From Spirogloea muscicola (taxonomy: Eukaryota > Streptophyta > Zygnematophyceae > Spirogloeales > Spirogloeaceae), in assembly GCA_009602725.1 (NCBI GenBank), contig WELB01000070.1, forward strand, positions 308,894 through 372,893: a stretch of 64,000 nucleotides of DNA, in the 5' to 3' direction. How positions within the stretch are numbered: the first letter of the stretch is position 1; each line of letters begins with the position of its first letter. Below are positions 55,895-64,000 of this stretch, one piece after another. A program made the position numbers and the translations under genes. The notes under the pieces are model-generated. The model was not told where the DNA came from and made no database searches. It saw only the letters and a program-made list of their open reading frames with translations.

Positions 55895-56530
55895 AACAAA
55901 CGGAGGCCAAATGGCCAAGTACAAGGGCAAGCACATCTGAAGACCTACATGACCTACAGTATATTGACCCGCTCAGTAACCACGCGTCAAAATATTAAGG
56001 TCGCTAACCGATGCCTGAATACTAGATGGCAGATACGAAGCCCTTCTGCCACCAACTAGAGCTCGCCCAGCTTTCTGGTGCAAAGCATTAGCCTGAGTAC
56101 GCTGCAAACATGCCGAAACTCGTTGTCGCAAGAACGACCGATATGCAGCTGGCAAGCCCATCTCAGCCGGGAAAACATCTGCGTGTCGTGTGTAGCCTAG
56201 ATTGGCTATGCTTTGGAGGAGAGTAAGGAAACGAGGACCTAAGCAGCCAAAGATGTCGACTGCCGCTGGCATGAGCTGATCACATTGGGCGAGATCGGAG
56301 TGCTGCATCTTCCTTTGTTCAGCACTGCCAACTGCGTGGCCAGCGATGTGTGTCGATGCTGGACCTTTATAGGCTCCGTAACCACAACTTCGACCAAGGC
56401 CCGTGATCCTCCACCAGGTTGCACGCCCACAATGTCAAGTGTGCGGCGATGATGACGTCTCTGGGCATCCGTGGTGATAGGCATGATGTTGTTCACTTCC
56501 ACGACCGCACGGTACCCGGCGTCGCGGGGG
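55895..56530 (-). mobile_element. LINE copy (copy 7), frameshifted
   Basis: Minus-strand relic: RRTLDIVGVQPGGGSRALVE, then PAAVDIFGCLGPRFLTLLQS and LNILTRGY plus stop. A frameshift lies near 56290-56310. It joins a short hairpin repeat at about 56530. The stop hairpin at 55964-55990 has one mismatch. Confidence 0.6.
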
Positions 56531-56618
56531 GAAAAAACAAAGCGGCTGCTGATATCAAAAGAGCGGCTGTGAAAGCCAGCCAGATGCATACAGGTGTTCA
56601 TGACGGAGCCACAGGCTA

Positions 56619-56830
56619 GGCAGCCAGGGCGCCCTCAATACCCCCGTGTCAGCAGTAGGAAGTCAGATGAGCTGAGGGGAGGAAGAGCAACCCCGCTGCG
56701 CAAGCCAGAGGCTGCTGCAAGGGCGCGACCAGCGCGGCGGTGCAAAGCAAGCGCTTGTGACCGCTGTAGGGACATAGACAAGCGCATACAGTAGCAGGAC
56801 ACAAGACACAAAGGCACCGAGCCACCGGGA
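56619..56830 (-). mobile_element. divergent LINE C-terminal relic
   Basis: Minus-strand frame MSLQRSQALALHRRAGRALA followed by SSDFLLLTRGY and a stop, parallel to CLQRAQASALHQKAGRALVG...LYVLTRGY of the main family but clearly diverged. Confidence 0.5.
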
Positions 56831-57111
56831 AGGGCTGCACCCTATTCCCGGCGCCGCTGGTCAGCTTGAGATGCCAGCAGCGAAAGTAACGAGGACCACC
56901 GACCCCCGTAACACCCATAGATGTCCATGGCCAGGGGGCAAAAGGTATCACCCGCCAGGTGGTCCTTGTAATTGTGCAACTTATTCTATTCGGCCACCTT
57001 CATGGCATAGCCGGTCTGGAAAGTTGCGGGGCCCTTCGTCCGGAAGCTGTCGGTTAGGACTGAAAGGTCATCTGGGCTGCGTGCTCTTGTACACGCTCCT
57101 GTACCTGTCCC
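56831..57111. other. no gene recognised
   Basis: Between the LINE relic and the copia LTR. Nothing convincing in either strand. Confidence 0.35.
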
Positions 57112-57559
57112 TGTGTGTTGTACTCAGCATTCTCAGAGTCTGCATTCCTCCAGTCGTGCTCCTCCATTGGATGTCATCCAGGTCCAGCAGATCGCCCTCG
57201 TTGAAGCTGCGGCCCAGCAGAGCGACCTCGTTGCAGCTGCTCAGATGCAGATGTGCTCATGGCGGCAAACAGATTCAGATTTCAGACAGACAGTCAGACA
57301 GCACAGGCTCCGCCCTTACCCAAGGTGGGTGGCAGCTACGGCTAGGGCGCACGGGCGCACCGCGTGGCCTCAGATGTGAAGAGTAAGTCCTACCGGTGCC
57401 CGAGGCCTCCCTTTATGCATCTGGCTGGCAGTTTACAGCCGATTTTTTTAAATATCAGCAGCCGCTTCTTCTTTTCCAGGGGAGACTCAGGGCCCAATGA
57501 GACGGGCGGGATGGTCACCCACCCCGACCCGCCGATTCAACATATTACAAAATTCAACA
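57112..57559 (-). repeat. copia LTR (3' LTR of the minus-strand element)
   Basis: Begins TGTTGAAT on the minus strand, right after the polypurine AGTGGGAG (57567-57560), and ends about ACACA at 57112. Shared with 62335-62718. It contains an extra segment of about 65 bp (about 57412-57476) absent from the other LTR. Confidence 0.75.
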
Positions 57560-60500
57560 CTCCCACTAAATATGTGATTTAGCCAGACCTAGAAAACTTC
57601 TACATCTATCATACATGGGCTTAGGCAATCCCTTGGCCAGAATTTCTGCAGTCATATCTGCTGTACTACATTACTGCATCTTGATGACTCCTTCTTCTAC
57701 CTTCTCTCGGATGAGATGATGTTGTATCTCTATATACTTAGTACGAGCATGATAGACAGGATTTAATTATAGCAATGCTACCTTGACTGTCACTGAACAA
57801 AGTGGTTGCACTCGATGAAGAAAGAAATCCACATTCTTGTAGTCGTCTCCTCAACCAGGTTGCTTCTTTTGCTGCTGCAGTCGTTGCCATGTACTCCGCT
57901 TCAACAATTGAAGTCGCCACAGTCTGCTGTTTCCTACTACTCCAACTGACTGCTCCTGCTCCCAACTCGAAGGCATAACCTGTTACTGACCTTCTATCAT
58001 CCAAACTGCCTGCCCAGTCAGCATCACAAAATCCTACCAATTCATTAGATTTATCTCCTGTATTTCTAAACGTCAAGCACAACTTCTTGCTTCCTGCAGA
58101 TATCGCATGATTCTCTTGACAGCTTGCCAATGCTCAATACCAGGATCTTGCACAAACTGAGCAACCACTCCCACTGATGCTGTTATGTCTGGACGTGCTG
58201 CCACAGCTATGTACATTAAACATCCCACTGCCTCCCTGTAAGGCACCTGTACCATCTTCTGTCTTTCTCGATTTGTCTTGGGTCCCCGATCCTTGCTCAA
58301 GTCTGTTTGGTATCCTGTGGGGTAGAGATAGGGTTGCAGTCTTGCATACCAAATCTGTTCAAGACTTCAGTAATGTACTTTGACAAACTCAGGGTCAGTA
58401 TTTTCCTGCTTCTAACTCTCTTGACCTGAATACCCAAAAAATACTCAAAGGGCTCAAGATCCTTCATCTTGAATCTACTACTCAGCTCTTGCTTTACTCT
58501 CTTCACTTCAGTAGCTGAGTCTCCCAGTAAGATCAGATCATCAACATACAGCGCTAGAACCACCTTAGCAGGTTTCTCCCTCACATACACGCTGTGATCA
58601 GCCTCAGATCTCTTAAATCCTTGGTTCACTAAGAAAGTGCCAATCTGTGCATTCCAGGCCCTGGGCGCCTGTTTAAGCCCGTACAGCGCTTTCTTCAACT
58701 TGCACACTTGACTCTCCTTGCCTTTCATCTCAAAACCTGCAGGCTGTTGCATGTAGATCTCTTCCTCAAGATCACCATTCAAAAATGCTGTGGTGACGTC
58801 CATCTGCTCTACTTCTAAGTCACAAATAGCTGCCATAGCCAGCAAGCTTCTGACGGCACCATTTTCAACCACTGGAGCAAATATCTCATTGTAGTCAATC
58901 TCTTCCTTCTGAGCTCAACCTTTAGCAACAAGGCGTGCTTGATACCGATCGACAGACCCATCAACCTCCAGTTTAGTCTTGAACACCCATTTGCTGGGAC
59001 TCGCTTTCCTTCCAACAGGTAACTCTACCAAACCCCATGTATTGTTCTCCTTGATAGAATCTAGTTCTGCCTCTGCTGCTGCTTTCCACTTGAGGGCTGC
59101 ATCACTACTCATGGCCTCTTGCATTGTGAGAGGCTCATGCAACACTACAGCAGCAAAAGCACGAACATCTGTCCTAGATACTCCAAATGTAGCAGCATTC
59201 TCCTCCAGATCTTCACCTCCTGCCCTTACTTCCATTCCATCCCCAGATTCAGACCCTGCTTCCACAGTCTCAACAATGTCTGGCTCTTGAGATACAGGCC
59301 ACCATTGCATTTCTCCCACTGTCTCACAAGGCCGTAACAGAAATGCAGAATAGTCAGGACTTCTATGCTCATCAAACACTACATCTCTGCTGAAGACCAT
59401 CCTCCTGTTCTCAAGATCAAACATTTCCCACGCTTTCACGTATTCACAATATCCTACCATAACACACTGACGAGCCTTGGAGTGCACCTTGTGTCTCATC
59501 TCAGTAGGAACATGCACCCACGCAGAACAGCCAAATACCCTAAGATGGGCAACTGTAAGTTTCTTGCCAGTCCAGAACTCCTGTGGCGTCATGTCTTTTA
59601 CTGCAGTAGTAGGCATTCTATTTTTCAGGTAAACAGCTGTTGCGACTTCTTCAGCCCAAAACCATATGGTGTATAAGAATGGAACAGTAAGCACCTTGCA
59701 ATCTCCATAACTGATCTATTCCACCTCTCCGCCACACCATTCTGTTGAGGACGATAGGTTGCTGTCAATGGCCTGTGTATTCCCTGTTGCTGACAGAACC
59801 GTTCAAACTCTTTAGAAGTATACTCTCCACCATTATCAGATCTAAGAGCATTGAGTTTCTGTCCTGTCTGCAACTCGACTGCAGCTTTGAAACGCATGAA
59901 CTTCTCCAACACTTCACTCTTGTTTTTCAGAAGATATACCTTGCTCTATCAACTGGCATCATCAATAAAGGACAAAATCTGCTGCCCCCTAAAGATGGTC
60001 TTTGCATAGGACCACAAACATCAGAATACACCAGCTCCAGAAGTGTAGAAGCTCTAAAGTGCTCACCAGCAAGCGGTTGTTGAAGGTGGAGTTCACCCTG
60101 AACACAGCTCCGTCAGAATTCAGGTTCAACATTGTGTACGAGAGTTTCTACTCCATGCACCATGCTCTTCAGCTTCTTCATCTGCTGAACATTGGGATGA
60201 CCCAGTCGAGCATGCCATTGCTTGAAGGTGTTTCTGTCAGACTCGGGAACATTTACCCTGCCCTGAACCTGCATCTGTTTCTGCACCTGCATCTGTCTCT
60301 CCACCTGAGTCTGTATTCTTACATCCTGTACTTGCACCTGTCCATTCAAGGTAAACAGATCTCCTGACCTGCGTCCTGTCAGAATGGGAACACCAGATTT
60401 CATGATTGTACAGACATTTCTGTCAAAGGTCACATGATAGCCCTTGTCTAAGAGCTGGGATACAGATAGGAGATTCGATGCCAAACCAGGAGCATGATAG

Positions 60501-61084
60501 ACATCCTTCAGAAGTTGTGTGTCAGTGCCATGGAGAGTAGGCACTTGCAGCTGCACTTCTCCTTTTGCAACAGCTGGCTGCACATTATCATCACCCAGAT
60601 GAATGTTGAAATCCGGAACAGATTGGTAGTTATGGAGCCAATCTCGCCTGTAGGTGAGATGATGAGACGCTCCGCTGTCAATCTGCCAGCTATCACAATT
60701 GGACCTGTCAGACTGTCTGGACAGATGTGCCTCTCCCTCAGCATAGCTGCCTCTGCCTCTCCTACTATTGCCATTAGATCCCAGAGCCTTCTTCTTGGGA
60801 CAGTCGTTGATCACATGACCAGGTTCACGGCAGCAGAAGCAAGTTCGAGGATATAGAGGAGTCCTATTCCACCCTGCAAACTGATCTTCACTCAGACGAC
60901 TACTACCACCAGTCCCGCTCCGAAGACTGCGAGTAACAGTCTGCTGATGAACCCTTGATTGATTCAAGTGATGTAGGAGGTCTTGCTCAGAGTGGCGTCT
61001 AGCCAGCAGCGCTGCCTGTGGACCTGTCAGAGAGCCTATCAGAGAACCTATCAGCGAACCTGTATTCAAAGAGCCTGTGTTCAA
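57560..61084 (-). mobile_element. degenerate Ty1/copia internal region
   Basis: Minus-strand order gag-PR-IN-RT-RNaseH (copia type). CCHC knuckle CFCCREPGHVINDC (about 60.84 kb), protease WQIDSGASHHL (about 60.68 kb), pre-integrase KQWHARLGHPNVQQMKKL (about 60.2 kb), integrase LRSDNGGEYTSKEFERFC and RPQQNGVAER (59.85-59.75 kb), RT QMDVTTAFLNGDLEEEIYMQ and LYVDDLILLGD (58.8-58.5 kb), RNase H GFCDADWAGSLDDRRSVTGY (about 58.0 kb). Frameshifts or stops separate blocks near 60.1-59.9, 58.9, 58.3 and 58.1 kb, so it cannot encode a full polyprotein. Confidence 0.85.
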
Positions 61085-62334
61085 AGAGCCAGTTGCCCAT
61101 CTTAGGGTATTTGGCTATTCTGCGTGGGTGCATGTTTCTACTGAGGTGAGACACAAGTTGCAACCCAAAACTCGTCAGTGTGTTATAGTAGGCTATGATG
61201 AACACGTGAAAGCGTGGAAAATTTTTGATTTTGAGAACAGGAGGATGGTCTTCAGCAGAGATGTAGTGTTTGATGAGCAGAGAAGTCCTGGCTATTTTGC
61301 ATTTCTGTTACGGCCTTGTGAGACAGTGGGAGAAATGCAATGGTAGCCTGTATCTCAAGAGCCAGACATTGTTGAGACTGTGGAAGCAGGGTCTGAATCT
61401 GGCGATAAAATGGAAGCAAGGGCAGGAGGTGAAGATGTGGAGGAAAATGCTGCTATGTTTGGAGTATCTAGGACAGATGTTCGTACTTTTGCTGCTGTAG
61501 TGTTGCATGAGCCTCTCACAATGCAAGAGGCCATGAGTAGTGATGCAGCCCTCAAGAGGAAAGCAGCAGCAGAGGCAGTACTAGATTCTATCAAGGAGAA
61601 CAAAACTTGGGATTTGGTAGAGTTACCTGTTGGAAGGAAAGCGAATCCCAGCAAATGGGTGTTCAAGATCAAACTGAAGGGTGATGGGTCTGTCGATCGG
61701 TATAAAGCACGCCTTATTGCTAAAGGTTGTGCTCAGTAGGAAGGGATTGACTACAATGAGACATTTGCTTGGGTGAGTGCAGAAAGGAGGAGGATGAGTC
61801 AATCCAAGCATTTGTAAGCAGAATAAAACCATTGGCCCTTCAGTTGCATGACATTGGCGAGGAGGTTCCAGTCCGATTCCTAGTTCTGGTCATACATATG
61901 GGCCTCCGGCCTGCATATGATACTGTTAGAGATACATTACAGATGGTCAGCGCAGACAACCTGACTGTGGAATTTGTGCTGGCTCGACTCCTTCATAAGG
62001 AGCGAGCATTGGAGGAGCAACACCGACATCTGATGGGGTCTCTGACAGGATATCCAATAGGACCTCTGACAGGCTCTTTGAACACAGGTTTGCTGACAGG
62101 TTCTCTGAAAGGCTCTCTGACAGGTCCACAGGCAGCGCTGCTGGCTAGACGCCACTCTGAGCAAGACCTCCGACATCACTTAAATCAATCAAGGCTTCAT
62201 CAGCAAATTGTTGCTCGCAGTGTCTTCAGAGCGGGACTGGTGGTAGTACTCGTCTGAGTGAAGATCAGTTTGCAGGGTGGAACAGGAATCCTTCTGTATC
62301 CTAGAACTTGCTTCTACTGCCGTGAACCTGGTCA
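61085..62334 (+). mobile_element. inverted, rearranged copia fragments
   Basis: Plus-strand pieces of the same family, in the wrong order. 61090-61775 is integrase C-terminal to RT start (VAHLRVFGYSAWVHVSTEVR, GRKANPSKWVFKIKL, stop at 61737-61739). 61776-62334 is gag (ESIQAFVSRIKPLALQLHDI, ARLLHKERALEEQ, then a knuckle CFYCREPGHV). It abuts the minus-strand copy head to head at 61085 and the LTR at 62335. Confidence 0.75.
62030..62135 (+). repeat. Gly-Ser-Leu-Thr coding repeat in copia gag
   Basis: Degenerate tandem units based on CTCTGACAGG(T/C) encode repeated GSLTG/GSLIG. The minus-strand copy has the same array at about 61015-61085. Confidence 0.65.
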
Positions 62335-62718
62335 TGTGTGGTGTACACAGCGTTCTCAGAGTCTGCATTCCTCCAGTCGTGCTCCTCCATTGGACGTCCT
62401 CCAGGTCCAGCAGATCGCCCTCGTTGAAGCGGCGGCCCAGCAGAGCGACCTCGTCGCAGCGGCTCAGATGCAGATGTGCTCATGACGGCAAACAGATTCA
62501 GATCTCAGACAGACAGTCAGACAGCACAGGCTCCGCCCTCACCCAAGGGGTATTGCAGCCATGGCTAGGGCGCACGGCTGCACCGCGTGGCCTCAGATGT
62601 GAAGAGTAAGTCCAACCGGTGCCCGAGGCCTCACTCATCCAGGGAAGACTCTCAGGGCCAAATGAGACGGGCGGGACCTACCCCGACCCGCCGATTCAAC
62701 ATATTACAACACTTAACA
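62335..62718 (-). repeat. copia LTR, second copy
   Basis: About 384 bp, same orientation as 57112-57559, TGTTAAGTGT start on the minus strand. It lacks the extra 65-bp segment. Confidence 0.7.
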
Positions 62719-62739
62719 AGGACGACGTCCATGAAAGAA

Positions 62740-63345
62740 GGCGCGCCCAGATTGACTGGTGGCTGGGAAAGGCCAGCCCAAAGGAATGGACAAGGAGCCG
62801 GAGTGCGAGGAGCCGCGTGCATGAGGAGCCGCTTGCCACCTCCCAGGGGGACGCCAACCAGATTGACATGGCTCGTCCGAGGGACCCCGTTGCGGAGTTG
62901 GACGGGCATCACCCCGGTGCTTTCCAACGCCACTTGATAGCCCGCCTCCTTGACGATGCCATACATGGCGTCACGTAGGAGGTTGTGGGAGCCTGTACGC
63001 TCACTGCCTTTAGCACACCTGAGCATGTGGTCACCCATGAGCACTGCATCATGCTCAATATCAAAGACGTTTGTATTAAGAGATGGGGAGGCCATGTGTG
63101 GCCAAGTACAAAGGCTCAATGCTCAATGCTCAATAAGCCTACATTTACATTGGGTCACCCCTGCCAAGCACAGGGATGGTAAGCCAAGACGGCGGGCGCA
63201 TAGCATCGCAAAACAAAGCATTTTCGATACGCAAGCCCGCTTGCAAAGGCAAAGCGCGGAGCCACTCAGACGCTCCCAGAATCGAAACAGATAGGAGTCG
63301 AGCCTGGCCTCGAGCATCCCCGTGGGTACTAATGTCATCTTAGGT
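62740..63345 (-). mobile_element. second LINE family copy, disrupted by a short tail insertion
   Basis: The minus-strand RT tail LCARRLGLPSLCLAGVTQCK at about 63180-63130 and HMLRCAKGSERTGSHNLLRD at 63030-62960 would be one zinc-motif region. They are split by a 50-60 bp LINE 3' tail (63068-63115). Downstream QVALESTGVMPVQLRNGVPR resembles the nuclease-like block but is diverged from the main family. Confidence 0.55.
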
Positions 63346-63470
63346 ACCTTAGATTAGGTCTCCGCATTATGTAGCATTGTTTAGTCTGCACTCGACTCTG
63401 CCTGAACAATGTATTGGCTTGAATTGGCCTCCCTTTCAATTCATGCGCCCCGCGCGCCTTCTCTCTCTTG
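63290..63470 (-). repeat. family-B repeat, inverted copy
   Basis: Complement of the family order: CCCGTGGGTACTAATGTCA, TGCCTGAACAATGTATTGGC, TTGAATTGGCCTCC and CATGCGCCCCGCGCGCC. Confidence 0.6.
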
Positions 63471-63475
63471 GAGAA

Positions 63476-63645
63476 GAAGAAAGTGCTCGCCCATTGAGAA
63501 TAGGGGCTGGAACAACCAGCCCGAAAAAGAATGAACAGAGTACGAGAAGGGGGCCAGGGGAAGCGCTAAGTAACAGAAACAAAGCTGCTACGAGACACTC
63601 AGGAACCCCTGCTAAGCAGCCGCAGATCAGAGATGCTGGGCTTGG
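63476..63645 (-). repeat. hairpin-family LINE-like 3' end
   Basis: Closest match to the 26.5 kb copies. Hairpin 63504-63522; tail of the coding part at 63600-63640 is the complement of the SDLRLLSRGY-type end. Confidence 0.6.
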
Positions 63646-64000
63646 AGACTCCGAAGATGCTCCAATAACAAATCAAGCATACAAAAAACTGCAATCATAA
63701 ATGACTCCAATATTAAAAAGGCTATTATGTACTCTTTTTTGTAAGTCTTGATACTAGTCCACCCTACTAAGTGGTTGCTCGTTTGGAAAGGCAGACTGCC
63801 CTGGGCAGGGCGCGTTTGGGTGGGGGCTTGGGCCTAGGGGTTGCTTGAGGGGCCAGGTTTAAGAAACCCGGCCTTCCCCTAGCTCTCTGCCGGCGCCGCC
63901 GCCCCCCCGGGCGCCGCGGCGCCTTGCCACCCCCCCCGGGGCGCTCGAGCGCCTGAGCGCCGCCGGGCGCGCATGCCGCCGCCTGCGAAGGCACGGCGCG
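63646..64000. other. window end, GC-rich, no gene recognised
   Basis: AT-rich 63660-63770, then strongly GC-rich to the edge. Frames there are compositional. A gene may start beyond the window. Confidence 0.3.

Overview
This is nuclear DNA of a photosynthetic eukaryote, most likely a green alga. The genes are split by many short (about 100-300 base) GT-AG introns and belong to plant/green-alga families: an SPL transcription factor, a plant-type GH5 mannanase, an LPR-like multicopper oxidase, an EDR2-like PH-START-DUF1336 protein, golgin-84, a GRXS15-like glutaredoxin and a galectin-domain Hyp-O-galactosyltransferase. Intergenic DNA is full of retrotransposon debris. A trebouxiophyte-like chlorophyte is a reasonable guess, but the sequence alone does not fix the species. 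There are two assembly gaps (8366-8496 and 48203-48287). The second abuts about 115 consecutive A.

Layout. 1-1822 (+): C-terminal half of an SBP/SPL protein, truncated by the window edge. 2829-3574: non-LTR retrotransposon (LINE) 3' end. 4251-7374 (-): mannanase, seven exons. 8.1-9.1 kb: repeats and a gap. 9649-13844 (+): multicopper oxidase, fourteen exons. 15610-23337 (-): EDR2-like gene. 24885-26044 (-): small plastid-type glycine-rich membrane protein. 26.3-27.2 kb: repeats. 27684-33950 (+): golgin-84, 21 exons, intact. 34731-about 36420 (-): mitochondrial-type monothiol glutaredoxin, convergent with golgin-84. 37.4-44.0 kb: LINE copies, one of which is split by a nearly intact 5.3 kb Ty3/gypsy chromovirus (38504-43834). 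44-48.2 kb: dense hairpin-bearing repeats. 48461-52196 (+): galactosyltransferase, eight exons, intact. 53.1-57.1 kb: more LINE copies. 57112-62718: degenerate, rearranged Ty1/copia element(s). 62.7-64 kb: a second LINE family and repeats.

Functionally the host genes are unlinked housekeeping or wall genes. Mannanase, galactosyltransferase and golgin-84 concern wall polysaccharide or Golgi work, and the glutaredoxin concerns mitochondrial Fe-S assembly. No operon-like logic is expected.

The most interesting signals are in the mobile DNA. (1) The LINE ORFs end in the residues LTRGY, and the stop codon sits in the loop of a conserved stem-loop with compensatory base changes in a degenerate copy. 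(2) A sister set of repeats carries a near-identical GGGCTGG/CCAGCCC 5-nt-loop hairpin at ten or more sites. (3) The chromovirus has a textbook -1 frameshift signal (GGGAAAC plus an 11-bp stem) between gag and pol. The four left-hand genes (0-23 kb) show single-base deletions or in-frame stops, whereas the genes to the right do not. This could be unpolished sequence or real decay.
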